Shown here: piece by piece, positions 1 through 8,787 of the stretch
Layout of the letters: each line of letters opens with the position of its first letter
Numbering within the stretch: the stretch's first letter is position 1
DNA from: a bacterium
GTDB lineage: Bacteria > Planctomycetota > Planctomycetia > Pirellulales > Pirellulaceae
Direction of reading: 5' to 3'
NCBI GenBank assembly: GCA_030430075.1
Contig: JAUIGN010000003.1
Location: forward strand, 1 to 64,000
DNA: 64,000 nt
Notes under the pieces: model-generated
Database searches by the model: none
What the model was told of the DNA's origin: nothing
Seen by the model: only the letters and a program-made list of their open reading frames with translations
Made by a program: the position numbers and the translations under genes

Positions 1-147
1 CAAGGTAAAACATTGCTGGGGTCTCCATGGGAAAGAGGAAAGTTTCGTCGCTCAACCCTAGGACGACCCCCCTCTTTCATCAAATCAGACCCCGCACTCG
101 CCAGGACCGCAAGGTCTCCCCCTTTCCGCGACATGAAAATGAGGGAC

Positions 148-325
148 GGGAGACCTACGGTCGGCGGTTTCGGCGAGGTCAGAGACCTGCGCCGAACATC
201 AGGTCAGCAACCTGCGCCGAACATCAGGTCAGCAACCTGCGCCGAACATCAGGTCAGAGACCTGCGCCGAACATCAGGGCACACACCTGCGCCGAACGTC
301 GGGGCAGCAACCGGCGCCGAACAAT
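148..325 (+). repeat. Leader plus 25-bp tandem array (locus A)
   Basis: A leader with GGGAGACCT and CGGTCGGCGGTTTCGGCG (148-175) is followed by six consecutive 25-bp units (176-200, 201-225, 226-250, 251-275, 276-300, 301-325). Each unit contains CTGCGCCGAAC or a close variant. The first four units are almost identical and the last two degenerate. There are no unique spacers, so it is not a CRISPR. The same leader occurs at about 16.9 kb, 17.06 kb and 51.0 kb. Bases 1-147 show no gene or other structure that I can support. Confidence 0.9.
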
Positions 326-347
326 ACGCCGCGCATCGCGCCACCCG

Positions 348-707
348 TCAACTTCCACCCCCATCCCGCGAGGTCAAGATGGCATGGATCTGGGAGACGG
401 CAAGCTCCAGCGAACGGGCCGCCATCTGGAAATTCGTATGCGAGGAAATCTCCGGCTGGATCTCCAGGAACAAATCGGTGGCCCGTCGTAACTTGGCAAG
501 CTTCTTGGATGCCTGCTTGAGGTAGGCCGTCGAGTCGTTGGCGTTCAAGGGACCGCCCAGGGCGAGCATGTAATCATACAGCCCGCGATGCACGTCGCGC
601 AGCTCGTCATCCTCTTCTGCTTCGTCGCTGTGCTTGAGAAAGGTCCGCACCATCCAGACATGGCTCAGCAGCCCGTCGATCCGGTGCATCGTCTCGTCTG
701 GCGTCAT
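348..707 (-). CDS. Hypothetical protein, helical, 119 aa
   Basis: This is a small, soluble, mostly helical protein with no recognised motif. It starts with MTPDETMHRIDGLL and is rich in Leu, Ala, Asp and Glu. There is no signal peptide or membrane segment. Its ATG lies only 3 bp after the stop of the upstream membrane-protein gene on the same strand, so the two are probably co-transcribed and translated together. The Shine-Dalgarno function would have to lie inside the end of the upstream gene. The 3' end abuts repeat locus A. I do not recognise a function. Coding is supported by the tight spacing and by a normal-looking amino-acid composition, unlike the Arg-rich shadow frames around it. Confidence 0.75.
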   Translation of the reverse strand: MTPDETMHRIDGLLSHVWMVRTFLKHSDEAEEDDELRDVHRGLYDYMLALGGPLNANDSTAYLKQASKKLAKLRRATDLFLEIQPEISSHTNFQMAARSLELAVSQIHAILTSRDGGGS

Positions 708-710
708 GGC

Positions 711-1301
711 TCAGGTACCGTCAGATTCATCCTGAGCCTTGCCATCGGCCCCCTTCGAGTCGGCAGCGGCCGACGGCTCGTGCGAAGCCTCTTTCGCCGC
801 GACCGGATGCGGCGCCGGCTTGCCGGGCGACTTTCCCTTGGGTGCGAACACCAACACCGTCACGGCGCCGGCGCCAACCATGATCAGGCCCGCGTAGAAG
901 ATCGGATTCACATTCCGCCAAGGTATCTGCGCAAAGTACATCGACACGAAGACGTTGATGATCGGCGCACCGCCAAATACGAGCGGCATGACGTACGTCG
1001 GCTTGCCCCCTGCGGTGAGCGCCAATACGATTCCCAAGGCCCCCAAGGCCCCGGCGGCCCCCGCCGCCATCGCCCAGGAAATTCCGGAGAAACTCCAATC
1101 ACCGCCTAACTTGCCCTGCATGGCCAGCAGCACACAAGGAACAATGATCGCGATCACGAAGTAGGCCACCCCCACACAGATCAGGGGTTTGAGCCGGCTT
1201 CCGCCCAGGTCGTGTTGGCCCTTATGCAAGACCGAACCGTAGGCGCCCCAGCAAATCACCGTGAGGGCGACGCCGGGGAGAGAAAACAGGATATCCTTCA
1301 T
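711..1301 (-). CDS. Five-helix membrane protein, possibly DMT-transporter-like
   Basis: An inner-membrane protein of 196 aa. Five hydrophobic segments can be read, beginning with ILFSLPGVALTVICWGAYG and ending near YAGLIMVGAGAVTVLVFA, followed by a polar tail of about 45 residues rich in Ala, Lys, Pro and Ser. The helix composition and the WGAYG motif resemble half of a drug/metabolite or GRP-type sugar transporter, which normally has ten helices, so this could be a half-size transporter that dimerises. I chose the ATG at 1301 rather than the one at 1328 because GGAG lies 9 nt upstream of it and because it starts directly before the first helix. The hypothetical gene follows after 3 bp. The substrate is unknown. 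Confidence 0.7.
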   Translation of the reverse strand: MKDILFSLPGVALTVICWGAYGSVLHKGQHDLGGSRLKPLICVGVAYFVIAIIVPCVLLAMQGKLGGDWSFSGISWAMAAGAAGALGALGIVLALTAGGKPTYVMPLVFGGAPIINVFVSMYFAQIPWRNVNPIFYAGLIMVGAGAVTVLVFAPKGKSPGKPAPHPVAAKEASHEPSAAADSKGADGKAQDESDGT

Positions 1302-1452
1302 CAAACATTTCTCCGGCCGGATGGCCATGGGTGGGAAGGCGGGCGTTCCACCGTGGGGATCAGCACAGGAGCGGAAGCACGGCGGGATTGAACGCGGACA
1401 GTCTAGCAGATTTCTCGCCGAGCGGGACAGGCGTCGCGGCGCGGGGTCGGAC

Positions 1453-3123
1453 CTATTTCTCGGGCCTGTTCAAACCACCCCACTCGGGAACAAACCGATA
1501 GCCACAGGGCTGGCAACGCAGGCGCCGGTCCAGGTAGGCCGGTGAGACGGCATTCACGGCGCCGCAACCGGGACAGGTCACCCAGACTTTGAAGTCGTCA
1601 TCGTCCAGCCGCTGCCACGCGCCGGGCGGTACCTTTTCGAAGTGAACATCGTCCGCCTGAAGCGTCGTTAGCAGTTCCTTGGTGAGCGGTGCCATCCCGG
1701 CGACCCGGTTGGCCAGGCGGCGGACTGCGTGCTCGAAGGTATTCCGCACCAACCGGCCGTTGCCAAAATGTTCGTCGCGATGCGTGTACAGCCAGTCAAA
1801 TCCGAGCAGCACGCGGAGCTTGGTTGCCGTCGGCACCTGGTAGTGGTTCTGAGCACACAGCTCGCCAAAAATCCGACCCAGATCCTCCGGAGCGTAATCT
1901 TCAAAGGTCAGCTTGGTATTGAAACGCGAAGAGAGCCCGGGATTGGTCCGCAACAAGCCGTCCATCTCGTTGGGGTAACCGGCCAGGATCACGACCAGTC
2001 GCGCCCGATCGTCTTCCATTCGCTTGAGCAGCGCCTGCACCGCCTCACGTCCGTAAGGATCATCGCCTGTGTCGGATACCAGGCTATAGGCCTCGTCAAT
2101 GAACAGGACCCCGTCAAGGGCTTCGTCGATCTTCTTGTTCGTGCGGGGCCCCGTTTGCCCGGCGTACTCGGCGACCAGGCCGGACCGGTCGGTCTCGATC
2201 AGGTGCCCCTTGCTAAGAATCCCCATCGCCCCATAGATCTGACCGACAATCCGGGCAACGGTCGTTTTGCCGGTCCCCGGATTGCCACCGAACACCAGGT
2301 GCAGGCTGAGCTCGGTCTGCGGCAAGCCGGCCGCCGCGCGCTGCTGTTGCAAGTTGAGAAAATTGGTCAAGGTGCGAATCTCGTGCTTGACCTGTTCCAG
2401 GCCGATCAAGGCATCCAACCGAGCTAACGCTTCGGCGAGCCGCTCTTCGTTCGACTTCTCGTCCTGCTCCAGGGCAATCTCGCTCCGTATCTCGTACTGC
2501 TGCCGCAATTGCTCGGTCTCAGCCTGCATCACCTGCGCCGTACCGATTCCCGCGGACGCCGGGACACTCGGCTCAACCCGCCGCTGACCCGGCGCCGGAT
2601 CCTGGACACCGCTCAAGTGAAAATCCAGCTCTTGTTGAATCGCGTTCAAACGGCGTTCTTCGACCGAACTGGTCTCCCCGTCCGCCTTCGCGACGAGGTT
2701 GGCGATGCGAAAGACGAGCGTTTGCAGGTCGCTGACCCGATCCCGGAGGGGCGCCATCTGTTGGAAGGGACGAACCAGCGCATGCCATTTCAGCGACTGG
2801 GCCTCGCGAAAGACGTGCTGGGCCGCTTCGCGCAACTTGCCGCCCGGCACACCGCCCGGCCAGATGTGGTCGAACAGAACCCGGCCCAGCTTCTTTTCTT
2901 CCTTGCTCCACCGCTGGTCCGCCTCGACGACGGAGACGTAGGTCTTGATGAGCAGCCCCTTGTGGAGGTCGTCCATGAGGGGCAGGAAATCCTGCGGCGG
3001 ATCGGGCAGATAGCTGGCATGCTGCTCAATACACAACCGTGCGCACGAAACGTACAGTTCCTGGCAGTCTTGCAGCGACTGGCGGAACTGTTCGAGCAAC
3101 ATGTCAAAATGTGCGTCGGTCAT
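1453..3123 (-). CDS. CbxX/SpoVK-type AAA ATPase with TerB-like N-terminus and zinc ribbon
   Basis: A 556-aa AAA+ ATPase of the CbxX/CfqX (SpoVK) family, which remodels protein complexes using ATP. Visible motifs are Walker A GGNPGTGKTT (about 279-288), Walker B GVLFIDEA (338-345) and a Ser-Arg at 399-400 placed like the arginine finger. The first 170 residues are helical, with two acidic TerB-like stretches (about 64-88 and 143-166, the latter containing KADGETSSVEE). A Q/E-rich linker follows (200-235). The C-terminus carries a four-cysteine zinc ribbon: C517, C520, C537, C540. The TerB-like, AAA and ribbon combination is unusual compared with the roughly 300-aa classical CbxX. The partner protein is not evident. 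No membrane segment is seen, so it is likely cytoplasmic. The Shine-Dalgarno is weak. Confidence 0.88.
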   Translation of the reverse strand: MTDAHFDMLLEQFRQSLQDCQELYVSCARLCIEQHASYLPDPPQDFLPLMDDLHKGLLIKTYVSVVEADQRWSKEEKKLGRVLFDHIWPGGVPGGKLREAAQHVFREAQSLKWHALVRPFQQMAPLRDRVSDLQTLVFRIANLVAKADGETSSVEERRLNAIQQELDFHLSGVQDPAPGQRRVEPSVPASAGIGTAQVMQAETEQLRQQYEIRSEIALEQDEKSNEERLAEALARLDALIGLEQVKHEIRTLTNFLNLQQQRAAAGLPQTELSLHLVFGGNPGTGKTTVARIVGQIYGAMGILSKGHLIETDRSGLVAEYAGQTGPRTNKKIDEALDGVLFIDEAYSLVSDTGDDPYGREAVQALLKRMEDDRARLVVILAGYPNEMDGLLRTNPGLSSRFNTKLTFEDYAPEDLGRIFGELCAQNHYQVPTATKLRVLLGFDWLYTHRDEHFGNGRLVRNTFEHAVRRLANRVAGMAPLTKELLTTLQADDVHFEKVPPGAWQRLDDDDFKVWVTCPGCGAVNAVSPAYLDRRLRCQPCGYRFVPEWGGLNRPEK

Positions 3124-3254
3124 GCCTGATGATGCCGGTGCTTAATTGCAAAAGATACGTTCGTCGGCCGCCCCGCCGTTCGTCATTCGGCCCACACCTG
3201 GCACGATTCGCCAGGATCGCAGCGATGCGTCCCTGACCGCAACGCCCTGCTCCC

Positions 3255-4022
3255 TTAGTTTGCCATGCTCACGAGGCCCTGCAAAGCCTCGCCGAGCGGA
3301 TCGTCGTCGGGATCGCAGTACCCGAGATGCAGATGGCGGCGCCACCCTTCCGCAAAGGCGAAGACGCCCGACATCCGCCCGCATTCGGCGTCCAAGTCTC
3401 GCAACATCTGCAGATAGGAATCGTGTCCCTGGCTCTCGTCAAGCCACTGCTTCTGTGAGGCATGGAGGGCCAGCATGGCCACCTTGTCTTCGACCACGCC
3501 GCTCACATCGATAAACATCTCCGGCTGGACCGGGCGGCGAAGCGGATCCTGATGCGAGAACGGCTGCGCGTGGTAGATCGTGACCTTCTTGTCGACCGGC
3601 GGCTGCGGTGGATCGACGGGGAAATTGGGCATCCCCCGCGCGAACGCCGCCGTCACCGCCAGCCGGCAAGTGTTCATATGATCCTCCATGTAATCGGCCG
3701 GTGCATGGGTCAGGATGATGTCCGGCGCCACCCGTCGGATCGTGGACGCGATCCGGGCGAGCGTCGACCGATCGTAAAAGATCGCCATGTCGTCGCACAC
3801 ACTTTCATGGAAGGTGGCCCCAATCGAGCCCGCCGCGGCCCGCGCTTCCTCGCGCCGCATCCGCGCGATCGTCTCCGGATCGTACTCAGAAGTCCCGCAA
3901 CATCCGTTGGCCACGTTCATGTAGTGGATGTCCCAGCCACAGGCCCGCAGCAACATCAGAGTTCCCGACATGAACAGTTCGATGTCGTCCGGGTGGGCGG
4001 CAATGGCAATCGCGGTTTTCAT
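3255..4022 (-). CDS. PIG-L/LmbE family deacetylase
   Basis: A 255-aa zinc-dependent N-acetylglucosaminyl deacetylase-like protein. The family motif HPDD lies at residues 10-13 (AAHPDDIE), and a later His/Asp cluster (THAPADYMEDH) matches the second metal-binding motif. The family removes acetyl groups from amino sugars or related conjugates; the substrate cannot be told here. An upstream frame reads open to 4118, but its extra residues are Arg- and Pro-rich and unlike the family, so I start at the ATG at 4022. The ATG at 4028 (MPMKT) is an equal alternative. It is probably cytoplasmic, since no leader is visible. The nearest neighbours, an AAA ATPase and an ABC permease, are on the same strand but separated by 130-190 bp, so an operon is not certain. 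Confidence 0.88.
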   Translation of the reverse strand: MKTAIAIAAHPDDIELFMSGTLMLLRACGWDIHYMNVANGCCGTSEYDPETIARMRREEARAAAGSIGATFHESVCDDMAIFYDRSTLARIASTIRRVAPDIILTHAPADYMEDHMNTCRLAVTAAFARGMPNFPVDPPQPPVDKKVTIYHAQPFSHQDPLRRPVQPEMFIDVSGVVEDKVAMLALHASQKQWLDESQGHDSYLQMLRDLDAECGRMSGVFAFAEGWRRHLHLGYCDPDDDPLGEALQGLVSMAN

Positions 4023-4212
4023 CGGCATTCTGAGCTGGGGGAGACATGCGGGACCCGGTCGTGCCGCGACGGAATCGACACGGGCACGACGGGCGAAAAA
4101 AATCACCTGCGGTGGCACCGAGGCGTAGCGTGCGGGCAGTGAGTTCCGGAGTCGAACACGATCAAGGTTGGAAAACAGGCCGGCGATAACCGGCTGGCTC
4201 GATGCCTGGCCG

Positions 4213-7200
4213 TCAATCGCCGCGCAAAGCGGTCAGCACCGGCGTTCGCAAGGCTGCCCGGACCGATGCCAAGCCGGAGACAATCCCGACCGTCACCACG
4301 ACGGTCAGCATGATCGTCAAGTCGCGCAACAAGCTGGGCGGGATCGCCGCCGTGCCGGTCAAGCGATGAGGGAGGACGGCGACCAGTGCGGCCACAACAC
4401 CGGTCGCCAGTCCTGCCATCAGCAAGAAAACGTTCTCGATCAATACCATGTTTGCCAGGGCGCCGCGGGTGAAACCGGTTGCCCGCAGCAGGGCCAATTC
4501 ACCGCGCCGCTCGATGACGCTCCGCAACTGAATCGCGGCCAGGCCGAACGTTCCCAACAACAGGCCCAGCGCTCCCAGGCTCTGAAAGGTACTCAGGTAG
4601 GTATTCTGAACCGCCAGGAGCTGCTCCAACACGCGGGCTGCAGGTACGGCATCGAAGCCTTGATCGCCGAGCCGTTCTTCGAGCACCGCAGTGACCGCGT
4701 CCTGCTTGCCCGCGGCCGACCGGATGAGAAAGTAGCGGTAGCCGCTGATGTCGGGAAAGAGCCGCTCAAAAGCTGCTTCGCCAACCAACAGGCTACCCTG
4801 CAGCACACTGTTCTCCAGCAGCCCGACCACTCGAAACCGCACGTCCCGGCCATCGTACGTCGCGCGATACTCACTACCCACGGTGAGTGGCGGCTTGAGA
4901 CTGTACATCGCGGTGTTCATGTCGATCACGACCGGCACGACGCCGTCGGCGAACTCGTCCTGGAGCAGCCGCCAGGGGTTCGTCCGCTCCGCCATGGTCT
5001 TGGCTGCCGTTCCTGTCCAGGAAAAACGGGGCACCTGGCGATCGTCAAAATGATCGATCAGCGCGTCCGTGATCCCCAGCACTTGCGGCTGCGACGGCTG
5101 GTACAGATTGTTGCAGCTTGCATCGTCCCCCGGACGCAACCGCAATCCGAAAACGTCCCCGCCCTCCAGGGCCTCGGCGCCATCCGCCAACAGATCCAGC
5201 CGGGCCGCATTCGTGTTCAGGTCCTGGTAGATCGGTTGCGCACTCTTGCCGATCAGATCGAAACCGCCCGCCCCCGTTTCCGAAGGCGCCACTCGGAAGG
5301 AACTCATCGCGACGATCAGGAAGCTGGCGGTGGCCATCAAACCAATCGTCGTCGCACTGCGGCTGGGGTTTCGAGCGGCATTGCGGAGGGCCAGTCGAGC
5401 CAGCGCGCCGCGTCCGGTCAGCCGGGCTTGCGTGGATCGACCTCCGCTCCGCAGGCGAGCCCAGATCAGCAGCAGCAGACCCGTCAGCAGGGCCGCCCCG
5501 CCCCCGACGAACGCACCCGCCTGCGCCATTCCGGCCTGGCCCGTGGCCACCACCAGCAACACCACGGAAAGCACAACCAGGATTCCCGCGGCCCAGAACA
5601 GCCAACGGCCCGTGCGGTAGACGTAAGCATTTGCGTCGCTCGCCTGGCCGGCCAGCAGACGACGCACGGTGATGTGCCGTGTCTGCCGCACGCTCCACCA
5701 GATCGTAAGAGCCGAAATCACGACGCCCAGGATGTAGCCAATCAGCAGGCTCCGCCCGGTCAGGTAGAACTGCAAGAAGGGCGTGGTGATGGCACCAACC
5801 CACCAGGTGCGTAGCCCGGCCAACATCAGCCATGCGTAACCGACTCCCGCAATCACTCCCAGACAGGCACCGGCGGTCGCCACAATGGACCCTTCGGCGA
5901 CCAACAGGCGGGCCGTCCGGCGGCGCTGATAGCCGGCGGCCAAAAGCAAGCCAATTTCCGTCGCCCGCTGCTCGATCCCCAAACGAAACAACAGGGCAAC
6001 CAGCAGCAACGCTGCGGCGATAATAAAGAAACTGAGACTCAAGAAGAGCGCGTCGAACGGAGTGGTCCCGGACGATGCGGCCAGTTGCCGCCGCTTGACC
6101 GGAATGAAGTCGAATCCCAGTGTCTCTTGGCGTGCTGCCACCGTTTCCAGGAACGTCTGCTTCAATGACTCTGCCGTGAGTCCCTCCCGGTGCGGGATGC
6201 GGAACGACGTGACTTCCCCGAAACGGCTGGTCCACAAGCGGCGGCCGGCCGCTGAGGAGACGAACGCCTTGGGCGTCGTGCGGTAGTTCTTCCAATAGTC
6301 GTCATCCTTGCCCAGGACCCGGTCGTAGTCGAATGGAAACGGTGGATCCCAATTGGCAATCGAGTCCTGGTCGGTCACCCCTTCGACCGCCGGCGTCAGG
6401 TCGGGATCATTCGCCAGCATCGGCCGCTCGGTGTAGATGGCCTCCCGCCGGCGGTTGTAGGGCCGGTCCGGTTCGGTGAGCGGCGTGATCGCCTTGACGG
6501 TGAATTCGGCCGACTCTTCCCGCGCGCTCCCATGCGTCGTTTCCGGAGCAAAATAGGTCAACCGAATCGTATCCCCAGGTTGCGCATCGCGATCGTTGGC
6601 GGTCCACGAGTTAAGCACAATCTCGTCGTCCGCCAGCGGCCCAATCGGCTCGCCCGACATCGACAGAAGGTTGAAACTCTCTCCGAGGTCAATCGCCGTG
6701 ACCATCGAATACGCGGTCTCGCCAGACGTCCCGACCTTGGTGATCGAATTGGCCAGGTAGGTGAACAGGGGCTGGCCGTGATACGCACGAAACGCTTCCT
6801 CGGCCACGGCAGCGGTGGCGGGGGAGAGGATCATGCGATCCGACGAGACGGAGTAATAGTCATAGATCGTCGAGGACGCTCCCGAGCCGGCGTCAAAGCG
6901 CCTCGTGATCCGTTCGATGGCCAACCCGAAATCCTCGAATGTCGGCCGCAGCGAGCTCGCCAGTGTCTCGCTGGCCGCCAACGCGCGGGGTCCGCGGACA
7001 TCCATCTCATCCTGCAGCGAAACCAACGCGGCGTTGACCCGGCCGTCTTCGTCAAGTGCATCCTGGAGCGTCTCAAGGGCGACGTAGACATTGTGCGGCA
7101 GCTTCTGGCTGGGACGCAAACTGAATTGGCCGAGCCCCTCCGCAGGAACAATGTCCACGATCTTCAGCCCGACCAGGCTCCGCGTCCGATCGTCCTTGTT

Positions 7201-7731
7201 GGCCAACGGACTATCGGCAGGGACCTGATTCGGCTTCGGCAAACGGAGCGTCACGAGGTCCCCGACGGCAGCCCCCCACTCGTCCGCCAACGTCTGGTTA
7301 ATGACAATCTCGTCCGGTCCCGGCATCCGTTGGGGGCGTACCCCGACCGCGTCCAAGTCCCAAAACTCCGGCTCACAGCCGACCACCAGGCTTTCGGTCG
7401 CCCGGGCGCCGTCCGCCCCTTCGACCGTGCCCAACGGGAACAGAATGACGGGCACGATCGCATCGTAGGAGCTCCGAACATCGGAGGACTCCGCCAGTCG
7501 ATCGATCGTCTGCCGAGCGAAAAAACGGTCGGTAACCAGAACTTCGTCAATGGTTCCCAGACGGTCCATCGTCAAGCGGTGCAGGCTACCGCGCACCGAA
7601 TCGCCGACCAGCAGCGCGCCGGTCAGGACGGCGGTCGCCGCCGCCACACCCAGCGCCACGGCGACGTGGATCCGCCAATGGTGGGTGAGACTTCGATGGA
7701 TCAGCCGCCAGCCATTCATGCGTTTTCGCAC
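4213..7731 (-). CDS. Large FtsX/MacB-type ABC transporter permease
   Basis: A 1172-aa inner-membrane permease. An N-terminal helix (about 23-46, ending in the family-typical GDSVRGSL) is followed by a large periplasmic region of some 530 residues. A first group of helices lies around 555-760, a second soluble block follows, and three C-terminal helices come after residue 1050. About ten helices in all can be read, like the YbbP arrangement but larger. FtsX-type permeases do not form a classical channel; they couple cytoplasmic ATP hydrolysis to lipoprotein release, efflux or hydrolase activation. The ATPase gene lies about 230 bp upstream on the same strand, with a possible small ORF between. 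The frame begins with GTG at 7731; the in-frame ATG at 7719 (MNGWRLIHRSL) may be the true start. The substrate is unknown. Confidence 0.9.
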   Translation of the reverse strand: MRKRMNGWRLIHRSLTHHWRIHVAVALGVAAATAVLTGALLVGDSVRGSLHRLTMDRLGTIDEVLVTDRFFARQTIDRLAESSDVRSSYDAIVPVILFPLGTVEGADGARATESLVVGCEPEFWDLDAVGVRPQRMPGPDEIVINQTLADEWGAAVGDLVTLRLPKPNQVPADSPLANKDDRTRSLVGLKIVDIVPAEGLGQFSLRPSQKLPHNVYVALETLQDALDEDGRVNAALVSLQDEMDVRGPRALAASETLASSLRPTFEDFGLAIERITRRFDAGSGASSTIYDYYSVSSDRMILSPATAAVAEEAFRAYHGQPLFTYLANSITKVGTSGETAYSMVTAIDLGESFNLLSMSGEPIGPLADDEIVLNSWTANDRDAQPGDTIRLTYFAPETTHGSAREESAEFTVKAITPLTEPDRPYNRRREAIYTERPMLANDPDLTPAVEGVTDQDSIANWDPPFPFDYDRVLGKDDDYWKNYRTTPKAFVSSAAGRRLWTSRFGEVTSFRIPHREGLTAESLKQTFLETVAARQETLGFDFIPVKRRQLAASSGTTPFDALFLSLSFFIIAAALLLVALLFRLGIEQRATEIGLLLAAGYQRRRTARLLVAEGSIVATAGACLGVIAGVGYAWLMLAGLRTWWVGAITTPFLQFYLTGRSLLIGYILGVVISALTIWWSVRQTRHITVRRLLAGQASDANAYVYRTGRWLFWAAGILVVLSVVLLVVATGQAGMAQAGAFVGGGAALLTGLLLLIWARLRSGGRSTQARLTGRGALARLALRNAARNPSRSATTIGLMATASFLIVAMSSFRVAPSETGAGGFDLIGKSAQPIYQDLNTNAARLDLLADGAEALEGGDVFGLRLRPGDDASCNNLYQPSQPQVLGITDALIDHFDDRQVPRFSWTGTAAKTMAERTNPWRLLQDEFADGVVPVVIDMNTAMYSLKPPLTVGSEYRATYDGRDVRFRVVGLLENSVLQGSLLVGEAAFERLFPDISGYRYFLIRSAAGKQDAVTAVLEERLGDQGFDAVPAARVLEQLLAVQNTYLSTFQSLGALGLLLGTFGLAAIQLRSVIERRGELALLRATGFTRGALANMVLIENVFLLMAGLATGVVAALVAVLPHRLTGTAAIPPSLLRDLTIMLTVVVTVGIVSGLASVRAALRTPVLTALRGD

Positions 7732-7755
7732 TACCTCGGACGAACGCGGGAACGA

Positions 7756-7962
7756 TCACGCCGCTTTGCGCAGTTGTCGCCATGCGCTGCGCAAGCGCTG
7801 CTGGATCTTGCAGAGCGACAGGCGACGCGATGCTTCCCGAATGCGTTGGTGAAGTTCCTGTTGGAGTTGTTGTTCGGTGCCCGGTTCGGGCGAAGGCGGC
7901 AATCGGCGGTGTCCACTCCGTGGTGCAGGATGATCCGCGGGGTACGTCCCATGGCCTCTCAG
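7756..7962 (-). CDS. Possible small coiled-coil protein with a non-ATG start
   Basis: The gap between the ABC ATPase and its permease holds an open frame with no ATG. It reads as a Gln/Arg/Leu-rich amphipathic helix (TEQQLQQELHQRIREASRRL, then a Trp- and Arg-rich end with WRQLRKAA). One candidate start is CTG at 7962, which overlaps the ATPase stop as CTGA with AGGAGG just upstream, giving 68 aa. The other is TTG at 7902, giving 48 aa. The competing ATG frame (7952 to 7731) reads as low-complexity Arg/Asn/Ser sequence and looks like a shadow. What argues for coding is the protein-like heptad composition and the placement in the operon. The unusual start is the main doubt. Confidence 0.35.
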   Translation of the reverse strand: MRGHGTYPADHPAPRSGHRRLPPSPEPGTEQQLQQELHQRIREASRRLSLCKIQQRLRSAWRQLRKAA

Positions 7963-8636
7963 TCAACCTCCTGCAGCACGCCGTCGTCGAGCTCCATCCG
8001 GCGGCTCATCAGGTTCGCCAGTTCCAGGCTGTGCGTCACCACCACCAGGAGCGTTTTTTCCTGTTGCTGCAAGTCGAGCAAGAGCTTTCCGATGGCCTGT
8101 GCGTTCGTGCGATCCAGACTCCCCGTCGGCTCGTCCGCCAGCAGCAAGGCGGGACGTTGGATCAACGCCCGGGCCACTGCAACCCGCTGGCGTTCGCCGC
8201 CTGACAATTCCGCCGGACGGTGATCCAGACGCTCGGCCAGCCCAACCCGGTCAATCAAATCTTCGGCTCGCGCAACCGCCTCGGACGTCGCGTTTCCGGC
8301 GGCGATCGTGGGGATCAAGACGTTTTCCAACACCGTCAACTGGGGCAGCAGGTGATGGTCCTGAAAAACAAACCCGATATGCTGATTGCGGAAGACGGCC
8401 AGTTGCCGTTCGGTCAATTGAAACGGGTCCTGGCCGAGCAACGTGACCGATCCAGACGACGGCGTATCCAACGTGCCGATGATGTGCAGCAACGTGCTCT
8501 TGCCGGATCCACTCGGCCCCAGAATGGCGACGTTTTCACCCACCGCGAGCTGCAGCGAAATGTCGCGGAGGACAACCAGCGGCTCGTCGCGGGTGACAAA
8601 CTCCTTGGCAAGTTTGGAAACGACAAGATCCGCCAT
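7959..8636 (-). CDS. ABC transporter ATP-binding protein, LolD/MacB type
   Basis: A 225-aa ATPase subunit of the lipoprotein-release/macrolide-export class. Visible motifs are Walker A GPSGSGKST, the Q-loop in VFQDHHLLPQ, the signature LSGGERQR, Walker B LLLADEPTGSLD and a switch histidine in VVTHS. The frame is open to 8714, but residues upstream of MADLVVSK are not family-like, so I start at 8636. It should power the large permease encoded downstream on the same strand (ending at 4213). The C-terminal stop is overlapped by the possible CTG start of the small ORF. It is cytoplasmic and membrane-associated. Regulation is not visible. The class identification is firm; the transported or released substrate is not known. 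Confidence 0.93.
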   Translation of the reverse strand: MADLVVSKLAKEFVTRDEPLVVLRDISLQLAVGENVAILGPSGSGKSTLLHIIGTLDTPSSGSVTLLGQDPFQLTERQLAVFRNQHIGFVFQDHHLLPQLTVLENVLIPTIAAGNATSEAVARAEDLIDRVGLAERLDHRPAELSGGERQRVAVARALIQRPALLLADEPTGSLDRTNAQAIGKLLLDLQQQEKTLLVVVTHSLELANLMSRRMELDDGVLQEVD

Positions 8637-8787
8637 GCGTCTGTCCGAGTTTGCTGAATTGGATTGCCGTTTCGACCCTGCCGGGGCCAGGGGCAGCATG
8701 CCGGCCGGCGGCACGAACCGGCTGACTTGCGGGAGGGTCTGCGATTGCTGGATTGCTCAAGGGGCCGTGACACGGGCCAACCGGGCA

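Noticed and set aside
148..325. Possible CRISPR array
   Set aside because: The units follow each other without unique spacers, and no cas genes are present; the same holds for the arrays near 16.8, 17.1 and 51.1 kb.
4168..5814. 548-aa plus-strand frame antisense to the large permease
   Set aside because: Rich in Gln, Arg and Gly without any motif; the minus strand has clear membrane helices.
7731..7952. 73-aa ATG-initiated frame in the ATPase/permease gap
   Set aside because: Arg/Asn/Ser-rich without helix-like pattern; the alternative frame in the same gap is more protein-like.
6532..8223. 563-aa plus-strand frame antisense to the permease and ATPase
   Set aside because: It covers parts of two confident minus-strand genes and has no domain.
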